From NCBI GenBank assembly GCA_951799405.1, contig OX637352.1:13774820-13838819 (forward strand): a stretch of 64,000 bases of DNA, given 5' to 3'. The translations under genes were made by a program, and so were the position numbers. The notes beneath the pieces were generated by a model. It worked only from the letters and a program-made list of their open reading frames with translations, did not search any database and was not told the DNA's origin. Shown piece by piece: positions 10,535 through 20,069 of the stretch. The DNA is from Agapetus fuscipes (Eukaryota > Arthropoda > Insecta > Trichoptera > Glossosomatidae). Numbering within the stretch: position 1 is the first letter of the stretch; each line of letters begins with the position of its first letter.

Positions 10535-10975
10535 CACAATTTTTGCCCAGTGTCGCGCAGCTTTCACCGCTCTATCGTTACCCTCTATTAGGTCGGCCAG
10601 TGTGCAGCTTGTTGGGCAGGCCGAACAGATCCGAAGATGATCCATGAACTGTTGGGCTCCGCATTCACAGAGCGTGGTGCCATCTTGATGTAAGATTGCC
10701 CAGGTCATCATGTTACAATGCGCTCTGCCAACACCCGTTCTCAACCTGTTTAGGGCCCTCCATAGAGACTACTCACGATCCTGTCCAGGTGGGAGCTTCT
10801 CGCTCGGCTGCACAAAGTTATCAGGTCGCTCCAAATTCCACAGACACAGTCTCTCCCACGCCAGCTCCATAGTCAATCGGTGCACAGAGCTCAAGAAACT
10901 GTGACGCCACAATGTCCAAAAAGGCAGTGCTGTAGATTCTTCAGGGATTTTTGTTGTCAACCCTCGAGGCCTCAA
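10535..10975 (-). mobile_element. Non-LTR C-terminal fragment with cysteine knuckle, broken
   Basis: The minus-strand frames read NRLRTGVGRAHCNMMTWAIL, then CECGAQQFMDHLRICSACP. This is the Cys-His motif common at the end of Jockey/CR1-like reverse transcriptases. The frame is interrupted near 10745-10770, so it is a dead copy. Confidence 0.6.
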
Positions 10976-11044
10976 GGGAGAGGAACTGAAACAAGTGTAA
11001 TAACAATTAGTAACTGTTGGGTGTTCTTTGAAGCTTCTAAATAA

Positions 11045-11125
11045 ATCTTGAGGTATGATTCACACTAAAACAGCGCTCATCAAAGAAATTATCCCCATAT
11101 TATTATTGTTATCCGGGGCTTAGTT
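11045..11125 (+). mobile_element. SINE-T 3' tail fragment
   Basis: CTTGAGGTATGATTCACACT, AAACAGCGCTCATC and an ATT-rich tail; diverged. Confidence 0.6.
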
Positions 11126-11158
11126 TCCCTAGCCACGGACATCATATTATATTATAAG

Positions 11159-11410
11159 TCTAATCTAATCTAAGCTGCAAAGATATATATCATTTAAGAT
11201 TTATATTAAATGCATTCCCACAAGCAGATATGTATAATTTCGCGCTAACACATGCCGCATGTGGACCTACAATATAAAAACCCAATCTCAAATGAACATA
11301 AGCCTTGCAACTCTTGCCGTCCTTCCCTGAAACAGGGGTGACATTGGCAAAGTGAACCAATTTTTTATAGTATGGGTGGTCAGCCGCATAACAACCTATA
11401 AGTCAAGGAA
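11159..11410 (-). repeat. RepA copy, full length
   Basis: Minus strand from TTCCTTGACTTATAGG to the CAGCTTAGATTAGATTAGA tail. Confidence 0.85.
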
Positions 11411-11516
11411 ATGTACTGCCAGTTTTACAGGCCAGTTTTGTAGTTTTGTTTGGTTTTGTTTGGCACAGGCCAGTTTTACAGGTTTTACTGCCAGGAATAA
11501 GTACTGCCAGTTTTAT
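11411..11516 (+). repeat. Small local repeat of ACTGCCAGTTTTACAGG
   Basis: ACTGCCAGTTTTACAGG and partial variants recur about five times in 105 bases. Confidence 0.55.
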
Positions 11517-12529
11517 CAACACACATCAAATGGCTTCATCGAACTAATTTTGCAACTTATTTTCACAGAATATGTCACATTTAGGTTACAAACAACTTTG
11601 CTGAAATTTACTTTCAAATTTTTACGTGAAAATATTTGAAATAAATAAAAACGTAAGTTCAAAAAGTTAGTGCCAAAATCTAGATAATACACATTTCTTA
11701 TTTCTACAAAAAGTACATCAAACACGTCCTACTAAGTATTCAAAAGGAAATAGTTTTACATACCTGGTAAATATGATGTAGGAACCATGCCGAAACATTT
11801 TAAAAGACGTAAGTACATTACTAATCGTCAAATAAACACGTATCTGATTCCTTTAACTTCCGTATTGAAACAATGAGGTACATAACAAAGGCGACTGGAC
11901 ATTATAAAACGCAAAATAACAAAAATGTAAGAAATTCACAAAGCGAGCTTGTATACAAATAATGGCGGCCGGCCACCCGCCGTGCACCCGCCACACGCGG
12001 TCGCGTGGGGGTAGGGATACCAGATGAAAAATTTAAAATTCCTGACAAAAAGCCTAATTTCCATAGAAAGTCCTGACATTTTGTTGCAAACGTAATTAAA
12101 CACTGCGTACTTACTTAATAAGTACAAAGCTAAAGCAAAAACAAATATTTCAAACTAACTTGTGTTTCAAATATTTTTCTATGCTTTGACTATTAAAAAA
12201 TTGAAAAGTCCTGATACTTCCGAAATCCGGTCGCAATCCCGACAAGAGCCTAAAAATCCTGACGTATGGCAGCCCTACGTGGGGGGTCTCTCGTGACGTC
12301 ATTTCAAAGTTGTTTGAGAAACAGCCACAGAGAGAGTAAAATTCAGAAATAATGTTGCCAAAACCAAAATATGCCCAAAGATTTCTAGGCATGCGCGTCA
12401 CAATCTGTCAACTCGTGTCTGATCAGTGCTGCCGCTGGGAAAAAAGTCGCGAGATTTAAAAAAAGCAAAATAGCAAAATCGATAAAACGGCAACACTGCT
12501 AATCGTATTTTTGACAGCCCGTCACGCAA
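11517..12529. other. No gene recognised; GC-rich patch at 11960-12010
   Basis: AT-rich apart from GGCGGCCGGCCACCCGCC and following. It sits inside the span bounded by the CCCAGATAGCA termini and may be internal sequence of that element. Confidence 0.35.
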
Positions 12530-12691
12530 GTTTGTATCAAACAAAAAGCAAACTTGTTTATTCATATTTGAAACATGATGCAAAATGCAAGCTTGCAGCA
12601 ATATTGCAATAAACTTATTTTGTCATATTTGACATGACAATGTAAAATCAAGTACAAATCAAACTTGCAGCAAACTTACCTGCTATCTGGG
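12530..12691. mobile_element. Right end of DNA transposon, terminus TGCTATCTGGG
   Basis: Ends TGCTATCTGGG, the exact 11-base complement of the terminus at 9536. Subterminal CAAACTTGC motifs mirror the left end. Confidence 0.55.
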
Positions 12692-12764
12692 TTACATTTT
12701 TAAAATCAACAAATTATAACATGTATGGACATCAAAAACTAACAGAAAACAAATTTTAATTAAA

Positions 12765-12862
12765 AAAACCCTAGCCGCTAACATCACAGATTAACCGCCA
12801 TTTCTTTCTGTCCTTACATACTTCTTTCATTTCTTCCATTCATTTCATTCGTCACTTCAATT
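12765..12862 (-). mobile_element. LINE-N/Q C-terminal fragment
   Basis: Minus strand encodes a degraded EMKEVCKDRKKWR stretch. It ends exactly where the 5S-headed SINE begins. Confidence 0.55.
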
Positions 12863-13288
12863 GTCAACGACGTTACCATGTTGAAAGCACCGGTTCCCAT
12901 AGATCACCGAAGTTAAGCAACATTGGGCACGGATGCTACCTGGATGGGTGACCGCTCAGGTACACCGCGTGTCGTTGGCATCTTGGACCGATCTGTAATC
13001 CAGTGGCAACACTTCGGACTCGTAAATGGAAGGTTGTGGATTCGAATCCCAGCAGAGCACAAAATATACCATTTATATTTCCAAATGTGCTCTTCGCTGG
13101 GTTAAAAGATTCATAAACCTTTACCAAAGACCGGTCACTGAAAGGTCCATACAACTTTACAACAACTGGGTCTTGCTTGAGAATTGGCACTTTTTACAGC
13201 GACGACCAAGCTCGCAGAGGGCTCTTGAGGTGTGATACACACAAAAACCACGCCCACCAAATAAATCATCCTAATATTATTATTATTG
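12863..13288 (+). mobile_element. 5S-tRNA chimeric SINE (SINE-T with 5S head), full length
   Basis: Bases 12863-12981 resemble a whole 5S rRNA: GTCAACGACGTTACCATGTT at the start, the A-box region CACCGAAGTTAAGCAAC, the C-box region TGGATGGGTGACCGC and GTCGTTGGCAT at the end. The sequence runs straight into the SINE-T tRNA-like head (12988-13063; TAATCCAGTGG and GGATTCGAATCCC), then the body and an (ATT)n tail. It therefore carries both 5S-type and tRNA-type internal promoter elements. Many base changes from real 5S rRNA rule out a functional rRNA gene. Confidence 0.9.
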
Positions 13289-13461
13289 GTAAGTACATCT
13301 TTTCGTAAAAAAATATTTTGCTAAAATGCACCTTTTGCGTTGTGAAAAAGATGAGGGGAGGGGCAGGGAAATTTTAGGGAGGGGAGCATACAGAGGGCCT
13401 CGAGCTTATCCCCAAACCGCGGCCCCCAGAGGGATAAATACGGGGAGGGGTCAATAGATAC
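13289..13461. other. Spacer with G-rich stretch
   Basis: Contains GGGGAGGGGCAGGG and CGGGGAGGGG; no gene seen. Confidence 0.4.
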
Positions 13462-13933
13462 GTGTTTCGTTAGGAATAATAATATTAGGATGATTTATTT
13501 GGTGAGCACTGTTTTTGTGTGTATCACACCTCAAGAGCCCTCTGCGAGCTTGGTCGTCGCTGTAGAAAGCGCCAATTCTCAAGCAAGACCCAGTTGTTGT
13601 AAGGTTGGATGGACCTTTCAGTGACCGGTCTTTGGTAAAGGTTTATGAATTTTTCAACTCAGCGAAGAGCACATTTTGAAATATAAATGGTATATTTTTG
13701 TGCTCCGCCGGGATCCGAATCCACAACCTTCCATTTACGAGTCCGAAGTGTTGCCACTACGGATTACGGACCGGTCCAAGATGCCAACGACACGCAGTGT
13801 ACCTGAGCGGTAACCCATCCAAGTACTGTCCGCGCCCAATGTTGCTTTATGAAATAAACAAACTCATTTTTTCACAACAGGGAAAATTCTGTTTCATACT
13901 CATTCTCAATATTTTTTGTGTTTCGTTAGGAAT
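13462..13933 (-). mobile_element. 5S-tRNA chimeric SINE, 5S head truncated, with 16-bp target duplications
   Basis: Minus-strand SINE-T with its (ATT) tail near 13478, tRNA head near 13690-13775 and a partial 5S head to 13848 (starts at GCAACATTGGGCGCGG). The direct repeat GTGTTTCGTTAGGAAT flanks it at 13462-13477 and 13918-13933, a typical target duplication of LINE-driven insertion. About 70 bases of unexplained sequence lie between the 5S part and the right repeat. Confidence 0.8.
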
Positions 13934-14218
13934 GGCACTCACTACCTTCAGAATAAGGATTTAAAGCGTTAACCACTAGACTGCGCACCGTTTCTTGGTA
14001 TTTTGACTTCAAAGATTTGCACGCCTGTCCGAGCCTGACGAACTTCACGATCGTAAACCAGGAAAGCTTGCCATCGTAAAAAAATATATATCTAGGTAGG
14101 TGCCTACTTATCAACCTGCCAAAAATAATATCTCAAATTACATACCTGCCTGAAAACGCGTGTCGCCTCTCAGTGGATTGATTTGACTTTGAAAGTTTGC
14201 TTCACGTATGCAATATCG

Positions 14219-14498
14219 AGTTGATTTATTTGGTGAGCGCTGTTTTTGTGCGAATTAAACCTCAAGAACCCTCTGCGGGCTTGGTCGTCGCTAAGGAAAG
14301 CGCCATTTCTCAAGCAACATTAGTTGCTGTAAGGTTAGATGGACCTTTGGTGACCGCTAAAGGTATATGAATTTTTAAACACATCGAAGGGTGTGTTTTA
14401 AAATATAAATGGTATATTTTTTGTTCTCCGCCAGGATTCGAAACCACAACCTTCTATTTACGAGTCCGAATCGTTATCACTGGACTACGGACCGATCT
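14219..14498 (-). mobile_element. SINE-T, diverged
   Basis: Minus strand with head CCGTAGTCCAGTG, body and CTTGAGGTTTAATTCGCAC tail. No 5S head. Older than neighbours by sequence decay. Confidence 0.75.
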
Positions 14499-14499
14499 A

Positions 14500-14571
14500 A
14501 GCGCGAACTTGTACGAGTCTGCTGGTGGGGATACATTTAATATTAAGCTTTTCAACTTAGATTATAGTTTT
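14500..14571 (+). repeat. RepA 3' fragment
   Basis: AAGCGCGAACTTGTACGAGT to CAACTTAGATTATAG. Confidence 0.65.
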
Positions 14572-14847
14572 GTTTACCACTAAACACTTGACATTTCTCT
14601 AGCAGCTGACTTATCACTATTTGTTGACATTCCCGTTACTTCCTCGAGCTTTCCTGGGAGGCCTACACCCACCCGTGTAGAGCTCTTCAACCATCTCCCA
14701 CACATACTTGTGGGGGGCCAAAACCTCTTGACTTTGTTTAAAAACTTTAAAATAAAAATAATATTTTGTATAGAAAATGTTTTGTAGGTTTTAATTGTTT
14801 TTGTGTTTGTTTTATATCCTTAAATGTGAAAAATTTGTTTGTATTTG
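14572..14847. other. Spacer
   Basis: No gene or recognised element. Confidence 0.4.
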
Positions 14848-15086
14848 TTAGTATGAGGCTGACCACTCATTTTGTAAAAAATGGTTCACTTTGCCAATGT
14901 CCCCCCTGTTTCAGGGAAGGTCGGCAAGAGTTGCAGGGCTTATGTTCATTTGAGATTGGGTTTTTTATTGTAGGTTCACATGCGGCATGTTCAAGCGCAA
15001 ACTTATACATGTCTACCTGTGGAAATGCGTTTAATATGAATCTTAAATGATATATATCTTTGCAGCTTAGATTTAGATTTAGATAT
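14848..15086 (+). repeat. RepA copy, lacks first 20 bases
   Basis: From GTTAGTATGAGGCTGACCAC to GCAGCTTAGATTTAGATTTA. Confidence 0.8.
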
Positions 15087-15470
15087 TAGTGGGATGACTG
15101 ATTTAGGAATAAATGAAAGAATGTAATTTGAAAGAGGATGTGAAAGTTAAGGTACAAAATAATGTGATGAGATGGTTTGGGTATGTGGAAAGAATGAATG
15201 ATGATGGACTGACAAAGTATATAATATACAGAGATAGTGTGAAAGGAAAAAGAGGTAAGGGACGACCGAGAAAATTATGGAGTAATCACATTGAGGAGAA
15301 TGTGAAAGAATGGGATATACAAAGCGAGCGTAAAAGAAGAAGATGTATGAAAAAGGTGATGGATATGAATGAATTGAAAGAGTTATGTAGGAATGGGAAG
15401 AAATGGAGGCAGCTCTGCAGAGGCTCTGGTCACCCCTAGCGTTATGGCGACAGAGTTGCAGTTACAGTTA
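15087..15470 (+). mobile_element. LINE-Q 3' end
   Basis: Open frame to 15439 reads VMRWFGYVERMNDDGLTKYI, GRPRKLWSNHIEENVKEWDI and KWRQLCRGSGHP stop. The UTR ends in GTTGCAGTTACAGTTAC, a short hexamer-like tail shared with 20513-20815 and 42188-42495. Confidence 0.8.
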
Positions 15471-15640
15471 CTTATTTGGTAATCACACCTCAAGAGCCCT
15501 GTGCGAGATTGGCCTTCGCGATAGATAGCGATCGAGAATTCTTAAGCAATACACATTTGCTGTTAGGCTGGATGGATCTTTGATGACCAGTCTTTGGCAA
15601 AGGCAACTCAGTTTTCTACCCACTGAGGAACATACGAGTA
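15471..15640 (-). mobile_element. SINE-T fragment, diverged
   Basis: Minus-strand body and tail pieces (CTCTTGAGGTGTGATTACC). The tRNA head is absent. Confidence 0.6.
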
Positions 15641-15649
15641 TTTTATAAA

Positions 15650-15774
15650 CCTCACATGAACATAAACCTTGCAACTCCTGCCGCCTTTCTCTGAAACCGG
15701 GGTGGCATTGGCAAAAATGAACCGATTTTTACAGCACGGGGGGTCAGCCTCATACCAACCTATCAGTCAAGGAG
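15650..15774 (-). repeat. RepA 5' half
   Basis: Minus strand; its 5' end (TCCTTGACTGATAGG) lies 4-5 bases from the 5' end of the next copy, making a head-to-head pair. Confidence 0.75.
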
Positions 15775-15778
15775 CACT

Positions 15779-15990
15779 ATTTATTATTTGTATTCCTTGA
15801 CTTATAGGTTGGTATGAGGCTGACCACCCATACTGTAAAAAGTGGTTCACTTTGCCAATGTCATACCTGTGTCAGGGAAGGTCGGCAAAAGTTGTTGGGC
15901 TTATGTTCATTTGAGGTTTGGATTCAGCATTTGTAAGCGCGAACTACACGTGTTTGTTTGTGGGCATGTATTTGATATCTATATATATAA
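15779..15990 (+). repeat. RepA copy, 3' end lost
   Basis: Starts with extra 5' sequence TTTATTATTTGTATTCCTTG, shared with the LINE-N junction at 28895-28915. Confidence 0.8.
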
Positions 15991-15999
15991 TACCCTTCG

Positions 16000-16125
16000 C
16001 CGTCGTCATCGGCCCTCCCACAGATCAGCGCATTCTACCACTACGCTACCGTGCCGATGGGACAATGCTCGATTTCGACTTGGGGTGGTTTTTTTTTTTT
16101 TTTTTTTTCCTTTTTTTTTTAAAGT
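16000..16125 (-). other. tRNA-like fragment beside long poly-T
   Basis: Minus strand 16060-16010 reads GGCACGGTAGCGTAGTGGTA, reminiscent of a tRNA A-box arm. It is preceded on that strand by a long A-run. No complete cloverleaf could be drawn. Confidence 0.3.
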
Positions 16126-16208
16126 AAAATTTTTGAAGACGAATGAATTTCACCAAACTTTATTTCTTGGCCAGAAACAGGTATTTATTTAGATCAGCAA
16201 TTAATAAT

Positions 16209-16612
16209 TTAAAATATAACGGGAAAACCAAATTTCGTTGAAAGGTTTTTACAAATATAGATGGCAAAAGACGATTTTACATAATAAATAATGGAGATTT
16301 TCAACAAAATTGCTTTTTTTTACCCAATATTTTGAAATACCTTCGTATAAGCAATTTGAGAGATTTAGGGATGTACCTATGTAATCTAAGTTGCAAAGAT
16401 ATACAGCATTTTTAAAATATAACGGGGAAATAAAAAAAATCTTTGAAAGGTGTTTAGAAATATAGATGGCAAAAAACGATTTTACATAATAAATAATTTA
16501 AATTTTCAACAAAATTGCTTTTTTTATCCAAAATTTTCAAATACCTACGTACAAGCAACTTGAGAGATTTAGAGATGTACCTATATAATCTAAGTTGCAA
16601 AGATATATAGCA
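16209..16612. repeat. Tandem duplication of a 203-bp unit
   Basis: Two copies begin AAAATATAACGGG at 16211 and 16414. Both contain CGATTTTACATAATAAATAA, and both end in a minus RepA tail (AATCTAAGTTGCAAAGATAT). Confidence 0.75.
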
Positions 16613-16645
16613 TTTTAGTTTTATATTAAATGCATACCAACCTAT

Positions 16646-16903
16646 CTAAAATCTAAATCTATAATCTAAGTTGCAAAATATAGTACATTTGATATTCATG
16701 TTAAATGCATTCCCTCAAGCACACACTTATAAGTTCGCGCTTACACATGCTGCATGTGTCCTTACAACATAAAAACACAATCTCTAATGAACATAAGCTC
16801 TGCAACTCTTGCCCATCTTCCCTCAAACAGGGGTGACGTTGGCAAAGTGAACCATTTTTACAATATGGGTGGTCAGCCTCATACCAACCTATAAGACAAG
16901 GAA
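16646..16903 (-). repeat. RepA copy, full length
   Basis: Minus strand from TTCCTTGTCTTATAGG to a TTAGATTATAGATT tail. Confidence 0.85.
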
Positions 16904-16925
16904 ATTATTTTGATTTCTATTCTTT

Positions 16926-17862
16926 ATAATCTGTAATCTAAGTTGCAAAGCTATATAACATAGTTATATAACAGTGACAAAACGATACATGACCACATAA
17001 CAAAGTAACAAAACAGCACAGTGACAAAAAAGCACGGGGACAAAACAAACAGTGAAAAAACAGGAAAGTGACAAAAGAGAACAGTGACATAACAGCACAG
17101 TGACAAAACAGCACGGTGATAAAACCGCACAATGATATCACAGCACAGTGACAAAACGGCACATTGACAAAAAAGCAAGGTGACAAAACAGGACAGTGAC
17201 ATAACAGCACAGTGACAAAACAGCACGGTGACAAAACAGCACAGTGATATAACAGCACAGTGACAAAAAGGCACATTGACAAAAAAACACGGTGACAAAA
17301 CAGCACAGTGACATAACAGCACAGTGACAAAACAGCATAGTGACAAAACAACACGGTGACAAAAAAGCACAGTGAAAGAACAGCACAGTGACAAAACAAC
17401 ACGGTGACAAAACAACACGGTAACAAAACAGCACAGTGACAAAACAGCACAGTGACCAAACAGCACAGTGACAAAACAGCACAGTGACTAAATAGCTCAG
17501 TGACCAAGCAGCACAGTGACATAACAAAAGGGTCACTAAACAGCACAGTGACAAAAAAGCACGGTGTCAAAACAACAGTGACAAAACAGCACAGTGACAA
17601 ATCAGCAGTGTCAAAACAGCACAGTGACAAAACAACACTTTAACCAAAAAGCACAGTGACATAACACAAGTACACTAGCAGACTCGTAAAAGTTCACGCT
17701 TACACATGCTGCATGTGGACTTACAACATAAAAACCCAACTCAAATGAACATTAGCCCTACAACTCTTGCCGATCTTCCCTGAAACAGGGGTGACGTTGC
17801 CATAGTGAACCATTTTTGTAACAGTATGGGTGGTCAGGCTCATAACAACCTATAGGTCAAAA
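16926..17862 (-). repeat. RepA copy split by a minisatellite
   Basis: The 3' end is at 16926-16960 (TTGCAACTTAGATTACAGAT on minus) and the rest at 17680-17862. The 700-bp array between them replaces or expands the region just inside the RepA 3' end. Confidence 0.75.
16971..17668. repeat. Degenerate 16-bp minisatellite, about 40 units
   Basis: The unit is close to ACAGTGACAAAACAGC, with variants such as ACGGTGACAAAACAGC. Because 16 is not a multiple of 3, the minus strand is open in all three frames over long stretches (up to 230 codons of Cys/Val/Leu-rich repeats). These are not credible genes. Confidence 0.9.
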
Positions 17863-18145
17863 ATTTTAATATTTGCATACACTATCGATGTATTTATTAT
17901 ATTAAGGTATAACCGTTTACAGTGCGGGATATTCACAGTATTTTTTTGTAATGGCGGATTTTCATAAATTTATTTTATCAAAGCCTAACAAATCTAAGTA
18001 AATGTTCTTTTACAAAAACTGCGTGTTTTTATTTAACATGTTTTTTAATACTACGAAGTTTAACACGAGGAAACTATGTGCAATATAAACATAAAACAAA
18101 TGTTAAGGGGTTGGGCTGCGTAGCAGCCAGGGGCAACGCCCCTAG
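17863..18145 (+). mobile_element. Helitron-like 3' end, copy 1
   Basis: The last 30 bases hold two hairpins, GGCTGCGTAGCAGCC and GGGGCAACGCCCC, followed by CTAG (18142-18145) and then T. This is the classic Helitron 3' layout (hairpin, CTRR, insertion before T). The 5' end was not located. A related terminus lies at 19195-19328. Confidence 0.6.
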
Positions 18146-18469
18146 TCCTTTATTATATTACTCCAGGCCGTCGTTACTCGCTTAGAGTTTCGATTTTCAA
18201 AATTAATGCCATCACAGCAGATGAGAAACATTCACGAGGTATGATAAATCAAATTGTGGATATATGTTGCAAAAGTGTACTTTTCACGTATGTGTTTGAA
18301 TCCCCTTCTAAAATACACTCATAAACCATTATAGACCCTTTTGTGTTTGTATCGAAATACGTATGAAAATAAATTGACATCTAGCGGCAAAATTATAAAG
18401 TTTTTTTTATATTTTCTCTTATTTGATTCAAAATAAAAAAAAAAACAAACGAAATAAAAATGGATTTAA
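18146..18469. other. AT-rich spacer
   Basis: No gene or recognised repeat. Confidence 0.4.
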
Positions 18470-18718
18470 ATCTGTAATCTAAGTTGCAAAGATACATACC
18501 ATTTGAGATTCATATTAAATGCATTCCCACAAGCAGACATTTGTAAACTCGCGCTTGCACATAATGCATGTTGACTTACAACATAAAAACCCAATCTCAA
18601 ATGAACATAAGCCCTGCAACTCTTGCCCACCTTCCCTGAAACAAAGGTGAAATTTGCAATGTGAACCATTTTTAAAGTATGGCTGGTCAGCATCATACCA
18701 ACATATAAGGCAAGGAAA
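18470..18718 (-). repeat. RepA copy, full length
   Basis: First of three same-orientation copies in a row. Confidence 0.8.
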
Positions 18719-18739
18719 TTATTTTGTGTATTTCTTTAC

Positions 18740-18960
18740 ATAATCTAAGTCGCAAAGATACATGCCATTTGAGATTCATATTAAATGCATTCCCACAAGC
18801 AGACAGGTAAAAGTTCGCGCTTACAAATGCTCCATGTGGACTTACGACATAAATACCTAATCTGAAATGAACATAAGCCCTGCAACTCTTGCCGACTTTT
18901 CCTCAAACATTTCTTACAGTATGGGTGGTCAGCCACATACTAACCTATAAGTCAAGGAAA
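18740..18960 (-). repeat. RepA copy with internal deletion
   Basis: Second of the row. The section around GGTTCACTTTGCCAATGTC is deleted. Confidence 0.75.
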
Positions 18961-18975
18961 TTATTTTGTTTATTT

Positions 18976-19190
18976 CTATAATCTAAGTTGCAAAGTATAT
19001 TACATTTGAGATTCATATTGCATGCATTTCTACAGGCAGACATTTATGAGTTCGCGCGTACACATGCTGCGTGTGTACTCACAACATAAAAACCCATTCC
19101 AAATGAACATAAGCCCTGCAACTCTTGCCAACCTTCCCTGAAACACAGCTGAAATCTGCAAAGTGAACCATTTTTCAAAGTGTGGGTGGT
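18976..19190 (-). repeat. RepA copy, 5' end replaced
   Basis: Third of the row. It stops at the CCACCCACACTTTGAAAAAT end, where Helitron-like sequence begins. Confidence 0.75.
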
Positions 19191-19194
19191 CGAT

Positions 19195-19328
19195 TTTCTT
19201 TTACTAAGATTGCATGTTTTTATTTTACACGTTTTCCGAATTTTAACGCGAGGAAACTATGCGTTATATACACATTCCCCAAATGTTAAGGGGTTGGGCT
19301 GCGTAGCAGCCAGGAGCAACGCCCCTAG
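19195..19328 (+). mobile_element. Helitron-like 3' end, copy 2
   Basis: Shares GAGGAAACTATG and the terminal double hairpin with copy 1. Ends CTAG at 19325-19328 followed by T. Only about 130 bases align with copy 1. Confidence 0.6.
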
Positions 19329-19370
19329 TGATTTTTAAATGTTAATATATCTTTGCAACTTAGATTATAT
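19329..19370 (+). repeat. RepA 3' tail
   Basis: TTTGCAACTTAGATTATAT, interrupted by the next MITE. Confidence 0.6.
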
Positions 19371-19656
19371 GGGGCTGTCCATATATTACGTCATTCGCAT
19401 TCAGGGGGGGGGAGTCTGGTCTGCGGATGATGGCAAATGATTTACGAGTACCAAAAGTGACGTCGTTCTTGTAAATACCAATTTCTACAAAATATACTAA
19501 CTGTTATGTAAGTAATATAACATTATTAATTATTAAGCTCATCCATTATTACAGCACGAGGGGGAGGGGGTCATTAGATAATGACTATAGGATGATTGTA
19601 GGGGGGGGGGGGTCGAAAATCGGCCAAAATCGATGACGTAATTTATGGACGGCCCC
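19371..19656. mobile_element. MITE J with GGGGCYGTCCATA ends, 286 bp
   Basis: Ends GGGGCTGTCCATATATTACG and GACGTAATTTATGGACGGCC+CC are inverted. TAT flanks both sides. The interior has G-runs of 9 and 11. An inverted-orientation copy lies at 28005-28284. Confidence 0.8.
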
Positions 19657-19977
19657 TATGTAGATTATAGACTACTCATAGTAAGTGAATTAATTATAAG
19701 TAAGTGCTCCTGAACAACTTCTAAACTACAGAATTTTCACCACTTTCGTAATTTGTTTTCTCTCGTAGAAAATATAAAAAAAAGGTGCATTTATCTGAAA
19801 AACCCACGTTAGCTTAATATGTCACTTATTCAGTTTTACCTTTGAGGTATCGATATCATGCTTAGATATTTGCCCCATCTTTTGACATTGCACGCGTATG
19901 GCAGCCATTTTGTTCCTTAATCACTATTTTTCATCTTTCGTCGCCTTTATAAGTAAATGTGCTTTCTTTAGGACAAA
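19657..19977. promoter_or_regulatory. Possible promoter region (weak)
   Basis: Contains GGCAGCCATTTTG (about 19900), similar to YY1-type initiator motifs, just upstream of a possible first exon. No transcript evidence is available. Confidence 0.2.
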
Positions 19978-20029
19978 ATGAACAACGCGAACTGTACGTA
20001 TTGTAACAAAGTTGAACCAAACAACCTAG
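19978..20029 (+). CDS. Possible first coding exon of an unknown gene
   Basis: ATG in a fair context (ACAAAATGA) opens a 17-codon frame, MNNANCTYCNKVEPNNL. It ends exactly at a strong splice donor, CCTAG|GTAAGG, leaving one base of the next codon (phase 1). The CTYC looks like the first half of a zinc-binding knuckle. No downstream exon was found in the following 11 kb, which is repeats up to the SH2B gene. It could be chance or an old gene fragment. Confidence 0.25.
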
Positions 20030-20069
20030 GTAAGGAAGTGAGTATGAAAGTATTAGTGTAAGTATTAAG

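Noticed and set aside
12863..12981. Functional 5S rRNA gene
   Set aside because: The sequence has many changes from 5S rRNA, lacks a clean terminator and runs straight into a tRNA-derived SINE body. It is a SINE head.
16938..17630. Long minus-strand open frames of 230, 171 and 138 codons rich in Cys, Val and Leu
   Set aside because: They overlap in all frames of one 16-base tandem repeat; an array without stop words is open by construction. No signal of a real protein.
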